Of a DNA stretch of 64,000 nucleotides, positions 56,998 to 64,000 are shown one piece after another. The stretch's first letter is position 1. Each line of letters starts with the position of its first letter. This DNA comes from Tropicimonas sp. IMCC6043 (GTDB lineage Bacteria; Pseudomonadota; Alphaproteobacteria; Rhodobacterales; Rhodobacteraceae). The notes beneath the pieces are model-generated. The model saw only the letters and a program-made list of their open reading frames with translations, was not told the origin of the DNA and did no database searches. The DNA lies in the NCBI RefSeq assembly GCF_004146235.1, contig NZ_SELO01000011.1:53979-117978 (forward strand). The letters are read 5' to 3'. A program made the translations under genes and the position numbers.

Positions 56998-57795
56998 TCA
57001 GACCCGGTAGCTGATGATCATCCCGTCATGCGCGGGGGTAACGTTGGCGGGGGTCTCGGCGGCGACGGTGTCGTAGTCCATGTCGATATGCATGTTGGTG
57101 ACCACGGCGCGGTGCGGGCGGGCGCGGGCGATCCAGTCCAGTGCAAGGTCGAGATGGGCGTGGCTCGGATGTGGCTTGTAGCGCAGTGCGTCGAGGATCC
57201 AGCAATCGAGCCCCTCGAGCAGCGGCCAGGCGGTCTCGGGAATCTCGTTCACGTCGGGCATGTAGACCAGGTCTGCGATGCGGAATCCGAGCGCGCGGAT
57301 GGAGCCGTGCTGGACCTCGATCGGTGTCAGGGTGATCGCGCCGGCCGCGCCCTCGATCGTGACGGGGCCGTCGATCGTGTGCAGATCGAGGATCGGCGGA
57401 TAATCCGAGCCTTCGGGCTGCACGAACGCATAGCCGAAACGGCCAAGCAGGCCGGCCTGCGTGACAGGCTCGGCCCAGACGGGCAGGCGGGCGCGGCGGA
57501 GGAAGACGATCATCCGCAGGTCGTCGATGCCATGGGTGTGATCGGCGTGGTCGTGGGTATAGACCACCGCGTCGACCTCGCCGACACTGGCGGCCAGCAA
57601 CTGGTTGCGCAGGTCGGGAGAGGTGTCGATCAGGACGCGGGTTGCGCGCTCACCGTCGATCCGTTCGATCAGCAACGAACAGCGCTGGCGGCTGTTCTTC
57701 GGATTGGTCGGGTCGCAGGCGCCCCAGAGGCCACCCACGCGCGGCACCCCGCCCGAGGAGCCGCAGCCGAGGATCGTGAAGCGCAGTTCGGCCAT
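56998..57795 (-). CDS. MBL-fold hydrolase, PhnP-like
   Basis: 265 residues from the ATG at 57795. FTILGCGSSGGVPRVG at the N-terminus and THDHADHTHGIDDLR (metal ligands) are typical of the phosphodiesterase PhnP group. The gene begins inside the tatD stop (TGATG), so both are translationally coupled, an arrangement widespread in alphaproteobacteria. The true substrate is not known. Confidence 0.9.
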   Translation of the reverse strand: MAELRFTILGCGSSGGVPRVGGLWGACDPTNPKNSRQRCSLLIERIDGERATRVLIDTSPDLRNQLLAASVGEVDAVVYTHDHADHTHGIDDLRMIVFLRRARLPVWAEPVTQAGLLGRFGYAFVQPEGSDYPPILDLHTIDGPVTIEGAAGAITLTPIEVQHGSIRALGFRIADLVYMPDVNEIPETAWPLLEGLDCWILDALRYKPHPSHAHLDLALDWIARARPHRAVVTNMHIDMDYDTVAAETPANVTPAHDGMIISYRV

Positions 57796-58610
57796 CAGGC
57801 AACGTCCCGGTAGGCAGCGGCCTTGGTGAAGAGGCGGTCGAAATTGGCGGATGTCTGGGCGGCGAAGGCGGCGTAGTCCATGCCGAAAAGCTCGGCGCCG
57901 ACGCGGGCGGAGTGGGCGGTGAAGGCCGGTTCGTTGCGCTTCCCCCGGTGCGGCGGCGGGGCAAGATAGGGGGCGTCGGTCTCGGTCAGGATGCGGTCGA
58001 CCGGCGCGGCGGCGAAGATCTCGCGCAAATCGGACGAGCGCGGGAACGCGGCGATTCCGGACATCGAGAGGTAGAAGCCAAGCCCGAGCGCGGCCTCGGC
58101 GAGGGCGGCACCCGAACTGAAGCAATGCATCACGCAGGAATACGCCCCGGCGGCATGCTCTTGCGAGAGAATCTGCGCCATATCCGCGTCGGCATCGCGG
58201 GCGTGGATGATGAGCGGAAGGTCGGTGCGGCGCGCCGCCTCGATATGGATCCGCAAGCTCTCCTGCTGCACCGCTGCGCTCTCGGCGGTGTAGTGATAGT
58301 CCAGCCCGGTTTCGCCGATCCCGACGAATTTCGGGTGATCCGCCAGGGCGACCAGCTCCTCGACTGTCGCGAGCGGTTCCTCCGCGGCACTCATCGGATG
58401 AGTGCCGGCGGCGTAAAAGACGCCCCTATGCGCCTCGGCGATGGAGCGGACCCGCGGCTCGAGGCGCAGCTTCGTGCAGATCGTCACCATCCGTGTCACG
58501 CCGGCCTCTGCCGCCCGCGCGATGATCTCGTCATGCTGACCGTCGAAATCAGGAAAGTCGAGGTGGCAATGGCTGTCGACGATAGGCGGATGGCTGAAAT
58601 CTTGCGTCAC
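57795..58610 (-). CDS. TatD-family metal-dependent hydrolase
   Basis: 271 residues from a GTG at 58610. Motifs: DSHCHLDF, AGTHPM, GETGLDYHY, IHARDADADM, MHCFSSG and ETDAPYLAP, giving a complete TIM-barrel metal site. TatD enzymes are DNases or amidohydrolases. The frame continues upstream to 58658 inside holB, but the GTG 15 bp after the holB stop fits the family N-terminus. Follows holB. Confidence 0.9.
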   Translation of the reverse strand: MTQDFSHPPIVDSHCHLDFPDFDGQHDEIIARAAEAGVTRMVTICTKLRLEPRVRSIAEAHRGVFYAAGTHPMSAAEEPLATVEELVALADHPKFVGIGETGLDYHYTAESAAVQQESLRIHIEAARRTDLPLIIHARDADADMAQILSQEHAAGAYSCVMHCFSSGAALAEAALGLGFYLSMSGIAAFPRSSDLREIFAAAPVDRILTETDAPYLAPPPHRGKRNEPAFTAHSARVGAELFGMDYAAFAAQTSANFDRLFTKAAAYRDVA

Positions 58611-58624
58611 GGGGGCTGCTCGGC

Positions 58625-59764
58625 TCAGGCTGGCGCGGGCAGGAGCTCTCCGGCGCACGCGTTGATCTTGAGCACGGTATCGAGCAGCAGCGCGGCAGGG
58701 TCAAGGTTCACCCCGAGCCCGTGACGGACCCGGTCGCCGATCGCCTGTGAATGCGCCGCCCACTGCCGCGCGCTGCCGGGATCCGGGCAGAGCCGGGCCA
58801 TCAGCGCCGCCTCGCCGGGGACCGCCTCTGGCGTCGCCGGACCGAGCACGCCGGTGCGGGCGAGCCGTGTCAGGAAGAGGTCGATCATTCGGGCGGCCTG
58901 TTCGGCGGTACCGTCGCCCATACGGCCCGCAGCGGCCTCGGCAAAGCTGATGGCCGCCGCCCGGTCGATCCTCGGGGCGGTCGCGAAGAGGCGGATCAGC
59001 GCGGAATAGACGGTGAGACCCTCGCCCCCTGCGAGCGCCAGGGCTTCGCCAACCGACCCGTCCGCAAGCGCGACAAGCGCGTCGGTCTGCTCGGGCAGGT
59101 CGGTTCCGGTTGCGGCCAGCGCCGTCAGCAGGTCCTGCGGAGCGAGCGGGCGACAGCGCAGGATCCGGCAACGCGAACGGATCGTTGGCAGCAGGCCCGA
59201 AGGCTGATGGCTGACGAGAATGAGCGTCGTGCGCGCCGGCGGTTCCTCGAGGAGTTTAAGAACGGCATTGGCGGCGGATGGGTTAAGCTCGTCGGCGGAA
59301 TCGACGATCACCACGCGACGCCCGCCATCGGCAGCCGACATGGCGAAGAACCCCTTGAGCCTGCGCGCCTCGTCGACGGTGATCTCCTTCTTCAGCCGCT
59401 TCGTCCGGTCGTCCCACGGCCGTCGCAGCAGGAAGAGCCCCGGTTCGGAGAGCGCGCGCATGCGGCGGGCGACGGGATGCTCGGGGTCGATGTCGAGGCT
59501 GGTCGGCTGTTCCGGGGCACCGAAGAGACCGTCATCCTGCTGCGGTGGCGTGGCGAGCAGGAAGCGAGCCAGTCGCCAGGCAAGGGTCGCCTTGCCGACC
59601 CCCCTCGGGCCGGTGACAAGCCAGGCATGGTGCAGGCGGCCGGAATTGAACGCGTCAAGAAAGGCGGCCTCGGCGGCCTCCTGTCCGAAGAGTCGGACAG
59701 TATCGCGGGGATGCGGCGCGCCCTCGTGCCGGTCCGGTTCCGGGGCCGTGTCCTCGGCGCTCAT
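58625..59764 (-). CDS. holB: DNA polymerase III delta-prime subunit
   Basis: 379 residues of the clamp-loader fold. P-loop WLVTGPRGVGKATLAWRLA carries GKAT, SADELNPSAANAVLKLLEEPPART is the SRC-like region, and a helical collar domain follows. In the clamp loader the delta-prime subunit does not hydrolyse ATP. Overlaps tmk by 4 bp. Confidence 0.92.
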   Translation of the reverse strand: MSAEDTAPEPDRHEGAPHPRDTVRLFGQEAAEAAFLDAFNSGRLHHAWLVTGPRGVGKATLAWRLARFLLATPPQQDDGLFGAPEQPTSLDIDPEHPVARRMRALSEPGLFLLRRPWDDRTKRLKKEITVDEARRLKGFFAMSAADGGRRVVIVDSADELNPSAANAVLKLLEEPPARTTLILVSHQPSGLLPTIRSRCRILRCRPLAPQDLLTALAATGTDLPEQTDALVALADGSVGEALALAGGEGLTVYSALIRLFATAPRIDRAAAISFAEAAAGRMGDGTAEQAARMIDLFLTRLARTGVLGPATPEAVPGEAALMARLCPDPGSARQWAAHSQAIGDRVRHGLGVNLDPAALLLDTVLKINACAGELLPAPA

Positions 59765-60423
59765 GGCGTTTCGGCGCGCGCGCGCAGCCCGGCCGACGCG
59801 ATCCGTTCCCGCGCGCGATCCAGAACATCGGCGGCGACGACATCCGGCGGGCGCGCGCCGTCGATCACGATGAACCGTTCAGGATGGGCGGCGGCGAGTT
59901 CGAGGAAGCCTGTCCGCATCTGCCGCTGCAGGCCCTCGCCGAAATCCTCGAACCGCTCTTCGCTGCCCTGTCGCCCCTTGGCGCGGGCAAGGCCGAGATC
60001 CGGTTCCATGTCGATCAGGAAGGTCAGATCCGGCTCGAGGCCGATCATCATCTCGTGCAGCCCGTCCACTTGCGCCCGCAGATTGCCGCGGCTTTGCCCC
60101 TGGTACATCCGCGTGCTGTCGGCAAAACGGTCGGAAATAACGATGCGCCCCGCCTCCAGAGCCGGCCGGATGCGCTTCTCGACATGGTCGCGGCGGGCCG
60201 CGGTGAAGAGCAGGATCTCGGTTTCGGGTGACCAGCGATCGGGGTCGCCCTCCAGCACCAGCGCCCGGATTTGCTCGGCGCCTTCCGAGCCGCCGGGCTC
60301 GCGGGTCAGGTCGACATCGTGGCCCTCGGCTCGCAGCGCTTCCGCAAGCCGCCGGGCCTGGGTCGACTTGCCGGAGCCGTCGATGCCTTCAAAACTGATG
60401 AAAAGGCCCGTGCTGCTCTGCAT
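59761..60423 (-). CDS. tmk: Thymidylate kinase
   Basis: 220 residues. P-loop FEGIDGSGKST, DR(F)-type ISDRFADSTRMYQG and a LID segment rich in arginines. It makes dTDP from dTMP. Shares bases with the dacC stop upstream (TGATG) and overlaps holB downstream. Confidence 0.95.
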   Translation of the reverse strand: MQSSTGLFISFEGIDGSGKSTQARRLAEALRAEGHDVDLTREPGGSEGAEQIRALVLEGDPDRWSPETEILLFTAARRDHVEKRIRPALEAGRIVISDRFADSTRMYQGQSRGNLRAQVDGLHEMMIGLEPDLTFLIDMEPDLGLARAKGRQGSEERFEDFGEGLQRQMRTGFLELAAAHPERFIVIDGARPPDVVAADVLDRARERIASAGLRARAETP

Positions 60424-61580
60424 CAGAAGCCCGTGGCCGATCCCGTGAACTTCTGCATCAGGACCTGCGCCGCCGTGCGCATCCGCGGAACGAAGCCGCC
60501 GCGCGAGACCGCCGACTCCGCGGTCAGCGGGATTTCCATCGCCTCGAGATCGGGCAGGTTGACGACAAGCGTTCCGATTTGTTGACCTTCGGCGATCGGC
60601 GCCCTGAGCGGCGTCTCATAGGTAATCTCGGCCTCGATCTCGCCGCGTACGACTGCCGGGACCAGGAGTTCCAGATCCTCCGGCACGATCATGCCGACCT
60701 GCCGCTGCGATCCCATCCAGACCGGCACGCTCGCCATCCGGGTGCCCTTCTCGGCAACGGTCTTCTGCACGAATTGGCGGAATGCCCAGTTGACGACGCG
60801 CTCGGCCTCCTCGGCGCGCGCCGTATCATCCGGCAGGCCGGAGATCACGAAGACGATCCGCCGGCCGCCCTGCACCGCCGATCCAACAATTCCGTAGCCC
60901 GCTTCGGAGGTGTGGCCGGTCTTGAGCCCGTCGGCACCGATGCCGAGCGAGAGAAGCGGGTTTCGGTTGTTGTGGTTGGAGGGCACGCGACCGTCATAGG
61001 CGAAGGTCGGCATGGCAAAATATCCGTAATACTCGGGGAATACCGAGATCAGCCGCGATGCCAGAAGCCCGAGATCCTGCATCGACATACGCTGGTTCGG
61101 ATCCGGCCAGCCGGAAGAATTCGCGAAGGTCGAGTTGCGCAGGCCGATGGCGCGGGCGCGCTCGTTCATGAGCTTGGCAAAGGCTTCCTCGGTTCCCGCG
61201 AGGCCCTCGGCGACCACGACGCAGGCGTCATTGCCCGACTGCACGATGATCCCCTTGATGAGGTCCTCAACAGTCGGGCGATCCTTCTCGGTCAGGAACA
61301 TCGACGAGCCGCCCATGCTCGTGGCCCGGGCCGAGACGGAGAACCGCGTGTCGAGCGTCACGCGCCCGTCATGCAACGCCTCGAACAGCATGTTCAGGGT
61401 CATCAGCTTCGACATCGAAGCCGGTGGCAGCGGTTTCTCGGCATCTTTTGACAGCAGCACCGTGCCGGTCGTCTGGTCGAGGATCCAGGCGGCGGAAGCG
61501 CGTGTCTCGAAGGCAGCCTGGGCCGCGGTCGCGGCGAGGCAGACGGCCAGAATCAGCAAGGCAGGTATCTTACGCATCAT
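60423..61580 (-). CDS. D-alanyl-D-alanine carboxypeptidase (DacC-type PBP5/6)
   Basis: 385 residues. Signal peptide (ALLILAVCLAATAAQA), then the penicillin-binding SxxK box SMSKLMT, SxN box SGNDA and KTG box KTGHTS, followed by the beta-rich C-terminal PBP5 domain. It trims D-Ala from peptidoglycan stem peptides in the periplasm. Between the SPOR lipoprotein and tmk. Confidence 0.95.
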   Translation of the reverse strand: MMRKIPALLILAVCLAATAAQAAFETRASAAWILDQTTGTVLLSKDAEKPLPPASMSKLMTLNMLFEALHDGRVTLDTRFSVSARATSMGGSSMFLTEKDRPTVEDLIKGIIVQSGNDACVVVAEGLAGTEEAFAKLMNERARAIGLRNSTFANSSGWPDPNQRMSMQDLGLLASRLISVFPEYYGYFAMPTFAYDGRVPSNHNNRNPLLSLGIGADGLKTGHTSEAGYGIVGSAVQGGRRIVFVISGLPDDTARAEEAERVVNWAFRQFVQKTVAEKGTRMASVPVWMGSQRQVGMIVPEDLELLVPAVVRGEIEAEITYETPLRAPIAEGQQIGTLVVNLPDLEAMEIPLTAESAVSRGGFVPRMRTAAQVLMQKFTGSATGF

Positions 61581-61598
61581 GGCCGTCTGTCTAACGGA

Positions 61599-62816
61599 TC
61601 AGCCGCGGACGGGATAGGCGTCAGTGAAGCCCATTTCCTTCACTTTCTTGATCAGCGCCGCGCGGTCCACCTTGCTGTTCGAGGGGCCAGCCACGACGCG
61701 CCAGAAGGATTTTCCGGAGCTTTCCTGCTTGTAGACATGCGGCACGACGCCGTTCTGGCGCAGCGCCGTCGCGGTGTCGTTGGCGTTGGCCTCGAGCGAG
61801 AAGATGCCGATCTGGACATAGGGCTCTTCGAGTTTCGAGTTGGTCGCCCGTGCCTCGGGCGCGGCGGCGGCGGCATCGGCCACGCGCGGCGCGGCGTCGA
61901 GCGACTGCGCGGTTATCGCGTCCGTGGCGAGCGCCGATGTTCCGGCGGCCGCGGCCGGCGTCAGGCTCTCCTTCGGCTTTCGCCGGAACGGGTTCCAGCT
62001 GCGCTTGGTCTTGGCGGGTTCGATGACCTCGACAACAGGGGCGACGGCGTCGTCGGCTGCCGTCTCGATCGCGGTCTCGGCGCTCTTGATCGCGGCATCG
62101 GCGCTCTCGACCACCGCTTCGGCCCCGGCGGAGGTGTTCGCCGCCGCAAGTTCCAGATCTGCCGCAACGGCTTCTTCCGCCTTGGCGGCCTTCCGCCGGA
62201 ACGGATTCCATCCGCGTTTCTTGGGCTCCGCCTCGATCGCAGCGGTCGTCGCTCCTTCGACCGAGCCGACCGCCACATCGTCCTCGGACTCAAGGGCGTC
62301 ACCAGCGCTTGCAACCGCGGCGGCCGCCGCGGGAGCGGTCTCTGCGACAGGCTCTTCTGCGGGGGCGGCGACGGGCGCGGGTTCCTCGCGGCGCAGCGCC
62401 GTGACATTTAGCGTGGTCGGCGCGCCGGCGAGCATGCCGAGCGCTGCGGCGGCATCGGACGAGACCTGAAGCAGCGGGCCGGGATGCTCCCGTTCGCGCT
62501 TGAAGAGCGCGCCGATAACGAATTTTCCGTTACTGTCGTTCCGGATGATGACTCGCTCCGGGTCGGTCACGTCGGGATAGGCAACCCAGACACCGCCGAG
62601 CGACGGTCGTCCGTCCCACAGCCCCTTGTCGGTCGTCTGGAAGACCTCCGGCGCTTCGACGTCGCGTTCGACGAGTCGGCTGCTTGCAGGCCGTTCGGAA
62701 AAGGCTGTCGCCTCGCCGGCGGCATCGCCCGAACTGGCCGTATCGTCCATGCATCCGGACAGCGCAAAGGTCAGCAGTGACGCGCTGGTGAAGAGAATCC
62801 GCCTGTATCCGCCCAT
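61599..62816 (-). CDS. SPOR-domain lipoprotein with degenerate RlpA-like barrel
   Basis: 405 residues. Lipobox LSGC, then a segment [34 protein letters not shown] and [25 protein letters not shown] that recalls the RlpA double-psi barrel but lacks the catalytic acid. A long alanine/glutamate-rich linker contains two copies of WNPFRRK, and a C-terminal SPOR domain ([27 protein letters not shown]) binds denuded septal glycan. It sits in the rlpA-dacC position. Confidence 0.85.
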   Translation of the reverse strand: MGGYRRILFTSASLLTFALSGCMDDTASSGDAAGEATAFSERPASSRLVERDVEAPEVFQTTDKGLWDGRPSLGGVWVAYPDVTDPERVIIRNDSNGKFVIGALFKREREHPGPLLQVSSDAAAALGMLAGAPTTLNVTALRREEPAPVAAPAEEPVAETAPAAAAAVASAGDALESEDDVAVGSVEGATTAAIEAEPKKRGWNPFRRKAAKAEEAVAADLELAAANTSAGAEAVVESADAAIKSAETAIETAADDAVAPVVEVIEPAKTKRSWNPFRRKPKESLTPAAAAGTSALATDAITAQSLDAAPRVADAAAAAPEARATNSKLEEPYVQIGIFSLEANANDTATALRQNGVVPHVYKQESSGKSFWRVVAGPSNSKVDRAALIKKVKEMGFTDAYPVRG

Positions 62817-63062
62817 TTTCGCCTCATTATCCGCGTGTTCGTCACGCTGTGGTGGCCGCTGATCTGCTCGTGTTCGACCTGATTGAACCAGTTATACATG
62901 TTTGTCGTCCATCGGAAAAGTCCCGAGGGACTCATCGGCGACTTCCCGTGTCGCTCCCTCCCACCAGAGGCTTCCCAATCCGGTTCGTTGGGTCTATTCG
63001 GGAGACCCGGGTCAGTGACCCGGCAGGGATCTCGGAATGCTCCGAGCTTGCCGGATGACGAC

Positions 63063-63150
63063 GGAAGAGTGGCAGAGTGGTCGATTGCACTGGTCTTGAA
63101 AACCAGCGAACCGAGAGGTTCCGTGGGTTCGAATCCCACCTCTTCCGCCA
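63063..63150 (+). tRNA. tRNA-Ser (anticodon UGA)
   Basis: 88 nt with encoded CCA. Acceptor GGAAGAG/CTCTTCC, anticodon stem CTGGT-CTTGAAA-ACCAG giving UGA, a long class II variable arm (CGAACCGAGAGGTTCC) and GGTTCGAATCC T-arm. It lies next to broken mobile-element-like sequences, a common integration situation. Antisense frames over it are spurious. Confidence 0.97.
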
Positions 63151-63265
63151 CAATTTCACATTATTCCTTTTAATTACAGTTGATTAAACTGAATGAATGC
63201 GACATCGTCCCCCATAGAATCCTCCATTCATTCTCGGAATGCCCCAGACATTGGCTTCGACTAGG

Positions 63266-63570
63266 TCAGTCTAGGCGTGCATTTCGCCAGCTCGCCCAGC
63301 GCCACCGCTGTGCCATGCGAATGCGCTCGATTCCTTCGGGTGTTCGCGCCCCGGTGGCAGATTGTTGTCGTCCGGCGGAGTAGAGGCTGACTACAACTCG
63401 CTTTTTATAAGCTTTGATGAACGCCTCCACAAACGCGCACTGTCGGACGACAGAACTCGGACGGTTTTCGCCCCGGTGGACATTCCGCCATGAAACCTGC
63501 ACCGCCGCTTGCCCGGTTCCGACATTGCGCGACAGGGCGTGCCTTTTCGCGTCTTTGCTCCGCACTGCAC
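63266..63570 (-). pseudogene. Frameshifted HGG-STG-motif gene
   Basis: One minus frame carries QCGAKTRKGTPCRAMSEPGKRRCRFHGGMSTGAKT, and another, 122 bp further, resumes with SATGARTPEGIERIRMAQRWRWASWR. Together they give the two halves of the small HGG-STG-motif family seen in phage and mobile-element contexts. The joint is an 11-bp direct repeat (CGCCCCGGTGG at 63347 and 63469 on the plus strand) flanking 122 bp, not a multiple of three. Start is uncertain; the GTG at 63570 is used here. Confidence 0.65.
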
Positions 63571-63814
63571 CCGCCGCTTGGCTGACTTTTCGGCCTCTTT
63601 CCGCTTCTCGCCCTGAGGTCTGAAGAGGGCTTCGAGCAAAGATTCCTCGGTTTTCAGTCTATCACCCCATCCCGCGCGCACGCGAGACGGGTGCGGAAAA
63701 TACGGCAAGCCAAGCGCTCCGGCCATTCGCTCGACAGCCCATGACCGCTGATCTGAGACCCGTCTCTTCCTCCGGTTTGAAGTAGAGTCCGTCCCAAACG
63801 AGGAGACGAACGGA

Positions 63815-64000
63815 ATGAAGAGATCACGGTTCAGCGAAGAACAGATCATCGCGATCCTGAAGAGCCAGGAGAACGGCGTGGCGACGGCGGATGTGTGCCG
63901 CGAGCACGGGATCAGCTCGGCGACGTTTTACAAATGGAAGGCGAAGTTCGGTGGGCTCGAGGTTTCGGATGCCCGGAAGCTGAAGGCGCTCGAGGACGAG
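63815..64000 (+). CDS. IS3-family transposase OrfA, cut by window edge
   Basis: 62 residues to the window end. KRSRFSEEQIIAILKSQENGVATADVCREHGISSATFYKWKAKFGGLEVSDARKLKALEDE is the helix-turn-helix and start of the leucine zipper of IS3-group (IS407-type) OrfA. GAGGAGACG lies upstream of the ATG at 63815. OrfB and the far inverted repeat would lie beyond the window. The left terminal repeat is probably just upstream in 63750-63800. Confidence 0.88.
   Translation, partial: MKRSRFSEEQIIAILKSQENGVATADVCREHGISSATFYKWKAKFGGLEVSDARKLKALEDE

Noticed and set aside
62771..63151. 126-residue minus-strand frame with [11 protein letters not shown]
   Set aside because: This well-known spurious protein arises from reading tRNA-Ser backwards.

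Overview
The window is a dense, GC-rich stretch of an alphaproteobacterial chromosome, most likely from the Rhodobacteraceae (Roseobacter-type). The assignment rests on the TIGR02186/TauE-SafE block, the tad-pilus accessory ATPase, the short membrane protein often mislabelled CTP synthetase in this family, and the dacC-tmk-holB-tatD order. Almost every gene lies in a tight operon with 1-4 bp overlaps. No rRNA, CRISPR array, phage structural genes or replication origin were seen.

Layout. 1-3.5 kb: PaaI-type thioesterase (cut by the edge) and the ligase-associated DNA-repair pair PdeM/Lhr-like helicase. 3.6-10 kb: a Tad-pilus accessory block (AAA ATPase, TadV/CpaA-type prepilin peptidase, two TPR lipoproteins) interrupted by a divergent polytopic membrane protein. 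10-12.3 kb: MoaB, LysE exporter, family-4 uracil-DNA glycosylase. 12.5-17.7 kb: an RND efflux pair. 17.7-19.6 kb: a gene-poor island with two unrecognised small genes and a hexanucleotide repeat. 19.6-24 kb: DsbD-N-domain protein, YqgE, TIGR02186 protein and two tandem TauE/SafE exporters. 24-29 kb: a complete BMP-type nucleoside ABC importer. 29-34.3 kb: RimI, TsaB, NfuA, a universal stress protein, a BCAT-like enzyme and several small genes (CspA, CutA, membrane and secreted peptides).

34.5-45.1 kb is the most interesting metabolic block. A run of eleven same-strand genes encodes a polar-amino-acid ABC importer, a creatininase-family amidohydrolase, a class III aminotransferase, a GNAT enzyme, a two-subunit CoA-transferase, an M20 deacylase and a thiolase. 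A LysR regulator is divergent from it. The order reads as import, deacylation or ring opening, transamination to an oxo acid, CoA activation and thiolysis. I propose, as inference only, catabolism of a beta-amino acid or an N-acyl derivative.

45-52 kb: tRNA-Leu(GAG), a lipoprotein, a fumarylacetoacetase-family hydrolase, a PLP decarboxylase, NadD, an exported metallo-beta-lactamase-fold protein and the ABC-F factor EttA. A low-GC orphan gene and a truncated cutA copy sit directly after ettA. 53-56 kb: a divergent zinc regulon (znuBC-zur / znuA) with a recognisable Zur-like operator. 56-62.8 kb: a co-directional run encoding a degenerate RlpA/SPOR lipoprotein, DacC, thymidylate kinase, DNA polymerase III delta-prime, TatD, a PhnP-like hydrolase and an auxin-efflux-type carrier. 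The right end holds tRNA-Ser(UGA), a broken HGG-STG-motif gene and the start of an IS3-type transposase, which looks like a mobile-element landing site.
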